DNA of 64,000 nucleotides from Limnephilus marmoratus (lineage: Eukaryota; Arthropoda; Insecta; Trichoptera; Limnephilidae), in assembly GCA_917880885.1 (NCBI GenBank), contig OU862927.1:19733450-19797449 (forward strand). The letters run 5' to 3'. This document shows, one piece after another, positions 30,013-40,752 of this stretch. A model generated the notes under the pieces. The model saw only the letters and a program-made list of their open reading frames with translations, was not told the DNA's origin and made no database searches. A program made the position numbers and the translations under genes. Positions within the stretch are counted from its first letter, which is position 1; each line of letters opens with the position of its first letter.

Positions 30013-30540
30013 AAAGATGATACTATAAGGAGTGATTTTGCAATTATAATAGAAGTAATAACATGAATCATATCACCTACTCGGTAATATTCGTTCTCGG
30101 TTGAATAAATTATTATTGCTCTCATCTTAAAATTTCCAGAAATTCCCTGACTGTCAAATACAAAATAATATTTTTTTATCTTCAAAATTCCCACAACTAA
30201 AACTGGAGTCCGCCGCTTGTCCCATGACCCGCCTGTAATATCTTTAATTATCGAAGTGACAGTGACAGGCAGCAGTGGATGTGACAGAAACAGTGGCTGG
30301 ATTGTGACAGTATTTGTGACAGTGGGAATACCAGACACGCACGCCCGCATGTGATGACTCTCCAAATAAAACAATGTCATGTAACGAGTTGCGAGAGAGT
30401 GTAACAAGTCACTCGGTACGTTTGGAGTAATTTATTATCGATGTAACATTGACTGTTATTCTTTATCAGGGAGTGCTGTCAGATCCCGCATTCCGAATTG
30501 TTGTCGAAATATAACATACTTTTTCTTTTTTTTACGTTAA
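30013..30540. other. Unassigned; short GTGACAG repeats
   Basis: No gene is evident. Between 30255 and 30330 the words GTGACAG or GTGACAGT occur six times irregularly. Otherwise nothing is supported. Confidence 0.3.
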
Positions 30541-30544
30541 GATT

Positions 30545-30985
30545 ATTAATAAAATAATTTCCCTCAGGGTCTTTAAAGATGCTGTGTGGAGGGTCTTTTT
30601 GAGGAAGGGTCAAATCGTTCCACAGCCGAGCTTTTTAACTCAAGATCGAGTCGTAGAACGACCCGTTCTCATGTGACTAATGACAACCGTGTACAAATGG
30701 GCGCGTGTTTCTCGACTATGCATCGATGCCGAGGGGATCAATGACGATAGTTCCTCGGAGCATCTTCCATTGTAATACCGGTAGAACAAGGACAGCATTC
30801 CCACCTGACGCCTGTCCTCTAAAGATTGCAATCCGTATGTTAAGATAGGAGAATCTATCAAACGGACCGCCCGTTTCTGCACAGAGTCGAGGTTTTTTTT
30901 AAGTGTGTTTTGGAGATCCAGACCAGAGGTGGCTGCCAAATTCAACCGTGGGGCGCACTTGCGTTTTGTACAGGGTTAGCAGTTG
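30545..30985 (-). mobile_element. LINE-Z 3' fragment
   Basis: The minus strand carries LDSVQKRAVRLIDSPILTYGLQSLEDRRQVGMLSLFYRYYNGRCSEEL and MHSRETRAHLYTVVISHMRTGRS, the same C-terminus as 60277-61290 and 44290-44935. The tail part near 30550-30600 keeps CCCTCAGGG and GTGTGGAGGGTC. Upstream it is truncated at a CAAATCGCAAGTGCGCCC-like site. Confidence 0.8.
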
Positions 30986-31167
30986 TAAAATATCTGTGGG
31001 CCCTGTACAGTACGCCCAGTTAACATACTTCCCTTGAAATTTTTAGCTCTGAATATATGTAGATACATTATTGAAATGAAAACTTCTTTAGCTTCTTTGT
31101 GATTTGAATCTCGATGAAACGAAATATAGCGACACTCAAAAGAAACAACAGATACATCTAATAGATA

Positions 31168-31405
31168 CATAATTAGAAACATGAATACCAATATAAAAAG
31201 TTTTAAAACTCACCTAAAAAATTATACTGAAAACTTAAACTGAATGATATTAAAAAAGCAATACAATAACACCCCCCCATACACACAAGCCTTGCTTAAT
31301 TATGGGGGTACATCAAATATTCTACTATGTAATTAATTACTGTATAAAATTTATTTGTAATTTATGTACCTTCTATTACTAATAAAAAAAAAAAAAAAAA
31401 ATAAA
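31168..31405 (+). mobile_element. LINE-4 3' end, 5'-truncated
   Basis: The frame FKTHLKNYTENLN then stop is followed by a 3' UTR with the hairpin CCCCCATA (31274-31281)/TATGGGGG (31301-31308) and an A-rich tail. It is nearly identical in order to the end of the LINE at 39625-40310. Confidence 0.8.
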
Positions 31406-31606
31406 AAAAATCTATGGGATTCAGCCTGCGAGAAAATGAGATAGTATAATTGGTCTTCTCTTTGTGCGGTGTTTCGTAGTTTTCCCAATATTGTCTACTT
31501 TAGTTTTCTGAAGGTTTCACTTCTACCGCGTGTGAATTGCACGTTCTGTTTTCTCAAGACAATCTCTGTACATTTGCCAAAAAGTAAGTATATGAAGAAA
31601 AAAAAT

Positions 31607-31765
31607 GAGTGTGTTTTAGACCACACGACTGAAGCAAAACTTCACTAACTTATATCTCCCTCTCAACTTCCGTTCGCCTCGCCCGATCACACTTTTCATA
31701 ACGCTCTCCTCACGCATTCACCAGCTTACTCCCCAAGTCAAGCGTGCGTAAAGAAGTTTTACTTC
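31607..31765 (-). mobile_element. 159-bp element M, uninterrupted copy
   Basis: On the minus strand it runs from GAAGTAAAACTTCTTTACG to GTGTGGTCTAAAACACACTC, flanked on both sides by A-runs. It includes GGGCGAGGCGAACGG once and GAAGTTTTGCTTC near the end. It is collinear with 53380-54072 once the LINE and two extra 17-base repeats there are removed. No protein. The superfamily is unknown. Confidence 0.75.
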
Positions 31766-31779
31766 AAAAAATTACATTA

Positions 31780-31942
31780 GGGAACGTACCCATACTACGT
31801 GACACTTTTAGGGGGGGGGGGGTCTTCAAAAGGTCACGCTCCATACAAATGAGCGGCAGGTTCCTTAGGATTTTGGTCACCGGGGGGGGGGGGGGGGGTT
31901 AAAAATGGCAAAAAGTTGGTCACGTAGTTTGGGTACGTTCCC
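31780..31942. mobile_element. 163-bp MITE with TA duplications and G-tracts
   Basis: Terminal inverted repeats of about 24 bp begin GGGAACGTACCCA and end TGGGTACGTTCCC-like, with CTACGTGAC/GTCACGTAG inside. They are flanked by TA at 31778-31779 and 31943-31944. The interior has G-runs of about 13 and 18 bases. This is a Tc1/mariner-type MITE by target site. Confidence 0.75.
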
Positions 31943-31944
31943 TA

Positions 31945-32290
31945 GCTACACACCCTGAGGACCAATGTCATCTTTGAGGATGCTGTGTGAAGATTCTTTT
32001 TAGGTAAGTACCTATATAAATGTCTGGGAAGGAAAAGGGTGAGTAGGAATCTGAGGATCAATGTGTCCAGTAGTGTCGAGTGTAAATCCATCCTCCAATG
32101 TATCCATCCAATCCGTCCTGCAGTGAAAAGCGATGGTTCGAGATCGATCTACCTCAACCAGTCTCTCCCGATTCGGCCCGCCACGGAGTGAGTGGGCAAA
32201 CGCTTTCGCCGCCAAGACCTAGTCAATCTCACCCCTTGAACCCGGGTACCCCTGCGGACCGTTTGGGGTGACCTATGGCAGGGGTATTGG
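31945..32290 (-). mobile_element. SINE-B copy (inverted partner of 32375)
   Basis: In antisense it starts with the terminal tail (CACCCTGAGGACCAATGTCA, GATGCTGTGTGAAGATTC), continues with AATGTGTCCAGTAGTG and CTCTCCCGATTCGGCCCGCC, and ends with GTGACCTATGGCAGGGG. The next SINE-B, 85 bases on, lies in the opposite direction. Confidence 0.7.
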
Positions 32291-32374
32291 TTACGAAAAA
32301 AATCACAGTTTTTCTTTGATTTTTGCTCTATTTTAAATAAGTATTCACTATTCAAAAAATATATAATACACTGG

Positions 32375-32700
32375 TAGGTAGTCTGCCCGCCTGTCTGCCG
32401 TCTGGCGGGCCGGATCGGGAGAGACTGGTTGAGGGAGGCCTTTTGACCTTTCCAGCCGGTCTCTCTCGACCAATCGCCTTGCACCGCTGTTGGAGGGATG
32501 GACTCATACATCCGTTACTCCTGAACACACCGACCGCCAGATTCCTATCCACCCCTCATACCTTTTCACTTCCAAGAACTTCATTTCATTCCCGTCCCTT
32601 AAAAAACCCTTCACACAGCATCCGCTAAGATGACATAGGCCCTGAGGGAAATTATTTTCTTCAGGGCCTCCTGTGTGGAGCTAAATGTGAAAAAAAAGAT
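32375..32700 (+). mobile_element. SINE-B copy with complete 3' hairpin
   Basis: Sense copy: GGATCGGGAGAGACTGGTTG, CTTTCCAGCCGGTCTCTC, ACATCCGTTACTCCTGAACA, CACTTCCAAGAACTTC, then CCTTCACACAGCATCC and the GGCCCTGA (32639)/TCAGGGCC (32661) hairpin. It ends CTGTGTGGAGCTAA plus an A-run. Confidence 0.75.
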
Positions 32701-32783
32701 AATATTATAAGGCATAACCCCCTTACTGAACGTGTTTTAAATTTCACCCAACCGATAAACAACCATTTACGATACTTTAATGG

Positions 32784-33600
32784 TTTTTTTTTTTTTTTTT
32801 TTCTTTTCTTTATTCATCATATAACTTTTTATACAGTTTTTACAGGTGGTTCGACTACCACGCTAGGCACATGCCCGTATTATGGTAGTCGAATTATTAA
32901 TATATAATTATATAAATGTAAGAATTGTTATTGGTTAATTAATATATAGTTTAGTTAGGTACAATGTTTTTATATAACAACGACTACTTTAAGTGGTTTC
33001 AATTTAGTAGATTTATATAATAATAAACATATAAATAAACTATTCTTATTGTAGGCTGCTGTTTTGCTAAATAAAATAGGTACGTAAATACATGATAAGC
33101 AGATAAATAAATAATGACTCTACTTGTGGAGATGTTGAAAATAAGTCATCCAAATATAAATATTATTATGATAATTATCAAAAGATTTTTTTTTTTTTAA
33201 TTTGAATGCAATAAAAATTAAAAATAATAGTGATAAAGCAAATTTACTAACTTTAAAGTAAACTTAACTCGTTGACTTCAGGCATTTTTTAAAATAGTTC
33301 CTCCCCTTTGTAAATAACCAATCCTGTACACTTTTGCTATAAAGCTTATCAGTTTTCGATTTCCTAGTATCAATACTCAGTGAGTTGAACATTTTGGGGG
33401 CAATATAGGAGAACTGTCGCTGTGCGAAAGTTGTTTTAGTCGTAGGAATTATGCATTTTAGGTGTGACGAGTACCGAGTGTGAATTTTGTTTTGTGTTTT
33501 ATCCATCAAATTATTTTTCCATAGGAATATGAGAATTGTCTTTATATATAATTGTCGAATGTCTAACACTGTGGTTCTGATGGGTGTGATGGGTTACATT
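32784..33600 (-). mobile_element. LINE-3 3' end with perfect 11-bp hairpin
   Basis: On the minus strand the frame (33569-33264) reads LDIRQLYIKTILIFLWKNNLM and KMFNSLSIDTRKSKTDKLYSK to a stop, a LINE C-terminus like that of 4205-5067. The 3' UTR follows with a hairpin at 32850-32893 (TTCGACTACCA/TGGTAGTCGAA), AATAAAG and a poly(A) run (T-run at 32787-32803). 5'-truncated. Confidence 0.75.
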
Positions 33601-34050
33601 TGAATATTATCCTTAGCAGAAGTTGTTTATAAGTTGTGTAAAATTTAAACACGTTTATTAATAAGGCCCTGAAATCTATTAACCTGACAAATAAAATGCA
33701 TGTAGGATGTAGGTAGATATATGTATATTATGAACATTGAAATATAAAATACATATTATCCCTTCCTAAATTAATATGTCAACAATACTTCAATGTGTCT
33801 TAGCAATGTGTCTTATCATATATCCCAATTCCCATTGTTTAAGACGCCATAATACCTGACCCCGCCCTGACCCAAATGTGTCGACTATATAATAAGATAG
33901 AGTGTGCTGAAGTAAATATTTTTGCCGATAATTTATATGGATTGAAAAAAAATGCTCTGCGATTGCTGAAAAATATGTGCTATTTTATTATTTATCATTT
34001 GTGTCTTTAATTATGTCTCTTGACTTGCCTCTCTTTAATTGTCATTTGAT
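33601..34050. other. Unassigned AT-rich sequence
   Basis: This may be further LINE-3 sequence, but no frame or repeat match could be seen. Confidence 0.25.
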
Positions 34051-34053
34051 TTT

Positions 34054-34440
34054 TTTTTTATGTTTCTTTCTTCTTTGAAATTTTTCGTTACATGAATTGG
34101 GGATTTTTCGACCACCATACTAGGCACATGCCTGTGTTGTGGTAGTCTATTTTCGTATACAGTATATTAACAGACGCAATATAAATAAATGTGCGAGAAT
34201 ATAAAAAAAATATATATATAAATATAAATATACATATTATATGTATAAAATAATATTAAAGAAATTTAACGAATACAGATGAATATAAAAGAATGTAAAT
34301 GACTAAAGAGTATGGAAACAATAAATGACTATAGAGTATAAAAGAGTATGGGAGAATATAGTAGAATATAAAAATAATATGAAAAGTATAGAAAGCAATA
34401 CGTGAAAGAATATAAAAATGATATAATTATAAAATATATA
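34054..34440 (-). mobile_element. LINE-3-related 3' UTR copy
   Basis: About 380 bases are collinear with 55507-55893. The hairpin at 34109-34147 (CGACCACCA/TGGTAGTC around GGCACATGCC) has the same design as 32850-32893. Repeated AGTATAGA/GAATATAA words follow. Only the 3' UTR is present, so the insertion was strongly truncated. Confidence 0.7.
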
Positions 34441-34444
34441 TAGA

Positions 34445-34707
34445 TTAAACTTTGTATATTTATAATTTTCTATTTCTAACTGTTTTTTTTTGTTTTATTT
34501 TATATAATTTTTATTTATTTTAACTGTTTCAAATTTTTACCATTCTATAAATTGGCTGATTGATTTTATATAATTTTTTACCTATTTTTCTTATTTGTAT
34601 AATTAACTGAGTTTTTATAACTGGGTTGTTCTCACGTGAGAATATTTTGTTGAGAATAGTTCTCGTATGAGAACAATCTGTAAAAACACAGTATAAATAA
34701 ATAAATT
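34445..34707 (+). mobile_element. LINE 3' UTR with TTGTTCTCA hairpin
   Basis: An AT-rich leader is followed by TTGTTCTCA (34626-34634) pairing with TGAGAACAA (34668-34676), inner GAGAA/TTCTC pairing, and a TAAATAAATAAATTATAA tail. The layout fits a LINE 3' end on the plus strand. No coding part remains. Confidence 0.5.
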
Positions 34708-34924
34708 ATAAAGTTGAAAACCCGACAAAAGAAGACAGAAAGGAAAAGAAAAAAATTAAAAAATTGTCTGTCTGTGTAAAATTGTTAATTATCACTAACC
34801 CTTATTTTAAAAAATTGTAAACATTATCTACCCAATGTAAAAGCCCCACGGACGTATAAAAGAATAAAAATATGTAAAATATTACGTGGAATATGTATGA
34901 CGTCTTAGTTTAATTAAAATTAAT

Positions 34925-35000
34925 TTATACATTCCTGGATTTTAACCCGCAACTTATGGACGCAGTGAGGATTTTAACTGCTCGACCTCGGAGGTCTTTT
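34925..35000 (-). repeat. Decayed SINE-A-type tRNA head
   Basis: In the minus sense GACCTCCGAGGTCGAGCAGTTAAAATCC resembles the tRNA-derived head, with a B box (GGGTTAAAATCC) that has lost its consensus. Confidence 0.4.
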
Positions 35001-35365
35001 AATATTTTGGCTACTTTTTAATTAAAACAAAAAATATTCCGACAATTTTTTTTATGCACAGATTCTTGTAACTTGCGCGTCGTGTCACATAAATAGTATT
35101 CCTGGGAGAATGGTTGGAATTTTTACAGTCGAAAAGACATGTTTTTCGTTTGGAAAAAACTCTCCAGGGTTTTAAAAGTAAACTCTTCGACCTCAAAAAT
35201 TTCCTTCCATATTGAAAGTAACGCAGGAATAAAAATATTTGCATTCAAAATAATGTCATGGAATGTGGGGAAAACCTGAAAAAGTTTACGTTGTTGTTAA
35301 CCTTGCTGTTGTATTGGCTGAGTAAGCGTGATGTGTAAAATATTTCGGGGAAATTTTAAAGACAT

Positions 35366-35630
35366 GACGTCGCCTCAGTTCTTATTTGTTCAACAGACCA
35401 TTTTAGTTTTTGTTCAATCTCCATTTTAAAATTAAAAATTAAGTGTTAAAAATGATAGTTAATCATTTAACTAAGAACTATTTAAACTAATGAGACCTTT
35501 ACCTTTACGGAAATAGCTTTGTCTTATACACCTACCATAATGTTTCATTGGAATAATGAGAGAAAACCTTTTCCTCGTGTAAAATTTTCTAATGGTCTGT
35601 TGGACAAATACGAACTAAAGCGACGATGAG
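35366..35630. mobile_element. Palindromic MITE S, copy 1
   Basis: Inverted ends: GTCGCCTCAGTTCTTATTTG...CAACAGACCATTTTAG at the left, and AATGGTCTGTTGGACAAATACGAAC...GCGACGA at the right. Interior words (ACCTTTACCTTTACGG, TGTTTCAT) reappear in inverse order in copy 2 at 59421-59858. No coding capacity. Confidence 0.7.
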
Positions 35631-35699
35631 AGAAATATAAAAAAATTTAAATCACCCCAAAACTATAACTCTGTTATTATCTATCTATCTATACCGACA

Positions 35700-35779
35700 C
35701 CGTGACACGGGACACCGTATATATATATATATATATATATATAGTTTCCCGCTTGTACTACGAGTTTCCGGACACGTTG

Positions 35780-35830
<51 letters not shown>
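35700..35830. repeat. (TA)n tracts with GGACAC-type spacer
   Basis: Two TA tracts (35717-35742 and 35784-35828) are separated by TTTCCCGCTTGTACTACGAG. GACACCGT and GACACGGGACACC words flank them. Confidence 0.8.
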
Positions 35831-35831
<1 letters not shown>

Positions 35832-35839
35832 CATATAAA

Positions 35840-36236
35840 TCAATTGCTGTTCGTTTGTCTCGCTATAATTCGAGAACGGCTGGGCCGATTTAGCTGATTT
35901 TGATTTTGAAATGTTTGTCGTAGTCCAGGGAAGGTTTAAACGGTGAGAAAATATGGAAAATTTGCGAGGAAGATAGTTACCTACTTTCCTCGGGTCCATT
36001 CGAATTGAAGCACGTATTAAATTAAGGGTTTTGAATCGACAACATAGGATCCGTGGGAGAGGGGAGGCGAATACGGGAGGGTGGAGGGGAACTCGGGAAG
36101 GTGGAGGAGGAGGAGTGTGAACGCGAGAGGGGAAGGGGACGCGGGAGAGGAAGGGGAGGAGGAAGGTGAAAGGGACGAATGGGAAGGAAAGCGCAGGGAG
36201 AAACAATTTTTTTATTAAATGGCATAGCAACGCTAG
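35840..36236 (+). mobile_element. Helitron-like non-autonomous element
   Basis: It starts near CAATTGCTGTTCGTTTGTC with TATAATTCGAGAACGGCTGG and GTCCAGGGAAGGTTTAAACG, sequences of a very widespread insect repeat. It has a purine-rich GGGAGG middle and ends GGCATAGCAACGCTAGTTT, a CTAG-type Helitron terminus. No coding capacity. Confidence 0.6.
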
Positions 36237-36715
36237 TTTATATAAAATGTGACAGGTTTAATGGCAGATACATTATTTCACCTTACCAAATACAGAAGAA
36301 TATTTTCATACGTTTTCATTTAGATTGATTAATTATATTATCAATTGCTAACGTCGGCATTCCTCGTCGTTCGATGAATATTTTGGTCCATATTCATAAA
36401 AATAGGCAATTTACTAAAATTTCGGTGATACTCGTATATGAAAATATTAAATAATTTATATTAGTTATAGCTTTGGCAATTAATAATTGTGGATGATCAA
36501 TGATCATCTGTCCCCAGAGATTTGCCAAGACGAGTCAATGCAATATCCACAGTAATTATATAATTGGTAAGGTTTATGATGTTAACAGTAATCTAAATTA
36601 GGGATCCATGACAACTCAGCACAGTGACAAATCAACATACATTTGAAAAGTGATTTAAAGTCCTTAAAAATGATGAAAAAAAACTAAAATAACAAATAAT
36701 AATAATAAATAAACT
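36237..36715. other. Unassigned AT-rich sequence
   Basis: No gene or repeat family could be supported between the Helitron-like end and the RTE element. Confidence 0.3.
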
Positions 36716-37564
36716 ATAAATCTAAGGGCCCGTTCCCACTTCTTCCCCGACTTCTTCTACCATTCACATTTGCGTCGTATATTCTTCTTACACTACTTTC
36801 TTCGTTCATTCGCTCTACATGCCCAAACCATCTGAGGGTCCCTTTCTTAATCTTACTCATTATGCTTACATCAGACTTACATTCTTTGCGGATATCCACA
36901 TTTCCCACACGATCATACATTGTTTTACGACACATACGCCTCAAGGATCTCATTTCAACAGCATTCAGTTTACTTTCATCCTTCTCTGCCAGTTTCACGC
37001 CTCACTGCCATACATCAGGGTAGGTACCAGGACTCCATTGTGGACTGCTAGCTTCGCTTCTTTTGATAGATTTTTATTAGCGCCAACACGTCATTCAGTC
37101 CTCCATTAATGGAGTTACCGGCATTCACCCTTCTTTCAATATCTCTATCAGCCTTCCCATCTCTCGTAAACAAACTACCCAGATACACAAACTCATCCAC
37201 CTGCTCATCATTCACAACTATAGAGTCACGTGGGGTAACCGTACGCGGAGTGTAAGTGTTCGCAGTGATGTTTCCGACAAGATCGTGCCTGCTTCGCGCC
37301 TGTGCGTTCCTTAATTCATCAGTGTTTTGGGTCGCATTGAAGCGGAAAATGAGTACAGTGAATCCTAATTTGAAAACATAGATTGGTAGGTAAATGACTT
37401 TTTTCGTACTTTTCTTAAATGTTTCGTCTCCGTTACCGATGTGTGCTATTTTGTAACCAACTGTGTCAGAGCGATGTGGTCTATGATAATTATTTGGAAA
37501 TATTGTTAGTTACACGGGTGCAAAGTGGTAATTCTAATAAAGATAACCATTAATCTGATTTTTA

Positions 37565-38745
37565 AAGTTCATTGAAGTTTGGTTTGTTTTGTTTTTGTAA
37601 CTTTATTTAGATGTAAGCAAATTTCATACATCTAGTATTAAAAAACATATAAAATACATAATAAAATAAATGGAGTCATAAAATTATAACGGAAAGAATA
37701 CAGTTAAAAAAAAGAAATACAGTTACTCCAGTTAGAAATACAAACAATAGGGTTTAAGACATACAGTTAATACAAATAAATACATTTCATAAATTTTTCT
37801 TAATGTATGTAGCACATGTTTTACGATAAGTGCCAAGACTTGAGGCTTCCTTTATGGAATTTGGTAGGTTATTATAAAGTTTTTGACCTTTATAAAACAC
37901 GCTGTTCTGTGTACACGTAAGTTTAGTTTTGGGAAGCCTGAAGTCTCGGCAACTCCTCATAGGATAATTGTGAATATTTTCATGGTACATAATATTAGTT
38001 TGCAGATATTTAGGGAGCATGTTATTTTTAAGCTTGTACATCATTGTTAACGTATTATATATTATATGTTGTTTAATTGTCATCATATTTAAGTTTTGTA
38101 ACATAGTTTTAACTCTAGTAAAGATATTACATTTCAGAATCATCCTCATTCCCATATTTTGTATAACCTGTAGTTTATCATTTTGGGTCTCGTTACATAA
38201 GAATAGAACACTAGAACAATAATTTAAATGAGGAGTTACAATAGAATTGTATACAAGGTGCGTTGTCTTGAGATCCAAGTTATTCCTAATCCTTTTTAAG
38301 AAACCAACTTTTTTAGCAATTTTCTTAGATATATAATCGAAGTGTTTGTAGAATTTTAATTTATCGTCTAATATTACACCCAGATATTTAATATTGTTAA
38401 CCCTTTCTATATTTATGTTATCAATGGTTAGTATTGCATGTTCAGTTCCACCTTGACTATCCATAATCAAAAATTTAGTTTTCATAGCATTCAGTTTTAG
38501 TTTGTTTATGTTTAACCAAAGCGTTACATTATTTAAGTCATTTTTTATCTCTTCAATGCCATGCTGTAATTTTTTCTGGCTATATGTATCATCAGCAAAT
38601 AATTTAATGGCACAATGCTTTAAAACTTTAACAATATCATTTATATATATAATGAATAACAATGGACCTAGGACAGATCCCTGTGGAACGCCTTTGCTAG
38701 TATGACGTAGATCAGATGTTATTCCACCATGTTGGTGTGATGGGG
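37565..38745 (-). mobile_element. LINE-5 fragment (reverse transcriptase) inside pogo
   Basis: On the minus strand it opens with HTSKGVPQGSVLGPLLFIIYINDIV and LFADDTYS (catalytic FADD). The 291-codon stretch includes WLNINKLKLNAMKTKFLIMD, KYLGVILDDKLKF and NKLQVIQNMGMRMIL-like blocks, and ends IKKNL. The 3' UTR has hairpin TACATCTA/TAGATGTA (37608-37634), AATAAAG and a CAAAA-type tail near 37575. It is 5'-truncated just before the PQGS block. It is related to 16337-17243. Confidence 0.8.
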
Positions 38746-38858
38746 TAAGTGTGCTGGGATAAGCGTACGCAGTTAGATGAGTGCGAACACTTCCCCTCTA
38801 CATAAAATTGATTTTGTAGCATTATATTTCTATACTCGTTATTTTTTTGCAGTGAAAT

Positions 38859-39026
38859 ATGCCGCGCGTGTACTTGAGAAAGCACCCGGAGAGGTCAGTT
38901 TGCACCCAAGAGCAGATTGAAACTGCAAAAAGGCTTACGAAAGAGGGGAAGAGTCAGCAGGCTTCTGCAGATATTGTTCGGATACAATATGGTAGACAGA
39001 TGCAAAAATGGTCCGAAAACCAATAA
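38859..39026 (+). pseudogene. pogo transposase N-terminal fragment
   Basis: 55 codons from ATG 38859 read MPRVYLRKHPERSVCTQEQI. MPRVYxRK is the usual start of psq-HTH pogo-like transposases of animals. A T-rich tract ending GCAG lies 7 bases before the ATG, so a 5' intron is possible. It stops at 39024-39026; the HTH is incomplete and its end is scrambled by the internal deletion. Confidence 0.6.
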
Positions 39027-39307
39027 ATAAAACCATGGAAATTGGACGACCACCTCTTTGCAAAAAAGCCACACCACAACGAATCACCACAAAGTGTAAG
39101 GCTGGAGGTTCCTGGGTGCTTAACTGTTTTAAGAGAGCACAAAAACAGGCTTCTAAGGACTATTTTTGCCCACAATGCAAGGAGAATTATCAAGATCCAC
39201 CATCAGAAGATTGGATAGAAGGTACTCTGTGTAAAGCATGGTGGCATGAAAACTGCACGGACTACGATAAGGGGCAATTTAAGTCTGATAATTTCAATGG
39301 GGGGTAA
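39008..39307 (+). pseudogene. pogo/jerky-type transposase C-terminal PHD-like fragment
   Basis: The frame ends DYFCPQCKENYQDPPSEDW, then LCKAWWHENCTDY, matching the Cys/His-rich tail of insect pogo-like transposases (C-x2-C-x-E-x-Y-x2-PP-x-EDW..C..WWHE.C). Several conserved Cys are replaced (Gly, Ser, Phe), so the finger is dead. The DDE domain expected before it is deleted. Confidence 0.65.
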
Positions 39308-39476
39308 CTGTTCGCGGTGCGAACACTTACCTTACGGTATGCGAATACTTACCCCGCATATGGGGTAAGTGTACGAAATCGACATGCATGTAAACTTTTT
39401 TATATAACTTTTTGATTTATGAACCATATGAAGTTTTTATGTTTGTTTGAGAAGCCTTAATAATCAATCATATTAA

Positions 39477-40503
39477 CCCGTCTGCTTGGTTCAATATATT
39501 CGCACCTCACAATCCGGAAGCCTTAGTTTTGCACGAAAAATCAGAAACCGTCACTTTGGATCGAGATTGTAAAATATCTATGCAAGATTTTAGAGCTTTT
39601 ATATGGTTTAAAATGGTCCCCACACATAAATATTCTGAACAACAGAATAAGCAAACTAACATATATATTTAGATGCTTAAGAGATATTTTAAACGAAAAA
39701 TTACTTAGAACCACATACTTCGCTTTCTGTCAATCAATTATACAATACGGCATTATAGGATGGGGCGGTACATATACAAATCAATTTACATATCACAAAA
39801 ACTAATAATAAAAACAATTTAAAAAAAACCCTACTTATATTCATCCGAACTATTATTCAAACAATTTAAGGTCAGAAAATCAAGTGCGTTATACTTTTAT
39901 CACGCAACATTACAAACTTTTAAAGATAATATTCAAAATAAAGTTGCACCCTTCAAAAATAACAGAAATCTTAGACAAACATCAATACTTCCTATTCCAA
40001 AATGTAAAAAAACAATAGGACAGTTAAATCATAAATATCTCGGAGTTAAATTTTTTAATTCACTACCTGAAAAAATCAGAAACATGAACAGAAACATAAA
40101 AGAATTTAAAACTCTGCTTAAAAATTACACTGAAAATTTGAACTGAATAAAAAATAATAAATTGGACCAATATTATAACACCCCCCATACACACAAGCCC
40201 TGCTTATTTATGGGGGTACATCAAATACTTGTATTATGTAATTAATTATTGCAAAAAATATATTATAATTTATGTATCCTTTTGTAAATAAAAAAAAAAA
40301 ATAATAAAAAAAATATTTCAAGGACAATAAGAAGCAATATTTCATTCTCTTTCTGGTTAAAAGAAAAATACATATGTTTGCATGAGAGGAAGAGAGATAT
40401 ATAGCTTTTTAAATGTAAGGTCGCTCGGGACGTTTTTGGTCTTATGAAAGTATAACGCGATTACGTGTTTTGGGATGAATTTATTCCTAAACAAGCAGAC
40501 GGG
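39477..40503. mobile_element. piggyBac-like element (TTAA sites) with LINE inside
   Basis: Perfect 12-bp inverted ends CCCGTCTGCTTG and CAAGCAGACGGG are each flanked by TTAA (39473-39476, 40504-40507), the piggyBac target. Only about 150 bp at the left and 190 bp at the right belong to the element; the middle is LINE sequence (39625-40310). No piggyBac transposase can be recognised, so it was a short non-autonomous copy. Confidence 0.75.
39625..40310 (+). mobile_element. LINE-4 3' fragment inside the piggyBac-like element
   Basis: The frames read HINILNNRISKLTYIFRCLRDILNEKLLRTTYFAFCQSIIQYGIIGWGG, then after frameshifts KKTIGQLNHKYLGVKFFNSLPEKI and FKTLLKNYTENLN stop. A 3' UTR with hairpin CCCCCATA (40182-40189)/TATGGGGG (40209-40216) and an A-rich tail follows. 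Same family as 31168-31405. Confidence 0.8.
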
Positions 40504-40685
40504 TTAAAAAACCAAAAAAATGAGTAAAATACCTAAAGCTTTTTAATGCAAAAATCCCAATGTAAAAATTGCGTACAGTTACCCCACGTGACTCTATTGC
40601 ATACTGTTTTCGTACTCTCTCTTTCAAACACCATGACTTTAGACTTACTAACATTCATCATTGACTCATTCTTTATACATACTTC

Positions 40686-40752
40686 TTATAAGCGCCCTTG
40701 AGGTGATTTTTCACAAAAACGGCGCTCCACAAATTATCCAATTATTATTATT
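40686..40752 (+). mobile_element. 67-bp LINE tail with 7-bp target duplication
   Basis: It consists almost only of the 3' hairpin AGCGCC (40691)/GGCGCT (40721), inner GTGA/TCAC, and an ATT-repeat tail. ATACTTC flanks it on both sides (40679-40685, 40753-40759), and removing it restores the RTE frame ...SEVCIKNESMMN. The same tail ends the copy at 46200-46440. Confidence 0.8.

Larger units (their letters stand above)
37223..40594 (+). mobile_element. pogo/Tigger-type DNA transposon, internally deleted
   Basis: Terminal inverted repeats of 24 bp (starting GAGTCACGTGGGGTAAC) differ at one base. TA duplications lie at 37221-37222 and 40595-40596, and removing the element restores the RTE order. 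It encodes an N-terminal piece beginning MPRVYLRKHPERS and a C-terminal PHD-like piece, but the DDE core is gone. The subterminal word GGGGTAAGTGT recurs (about 38742, 39363) with GTGCGAACACTT, possible transposase sites. Two further elements are nested in it (37565-38745; 39477-40503). Confidence 0.85.

Noticed and set aside
35685..36230. 181-codon minus-strand frame
   Set aside because: It runs through the TA microsatellite and the purine-rich Helitron middle, giving low-complexity Pro/Ser/Ile-Tyr sequence. Not a gene.
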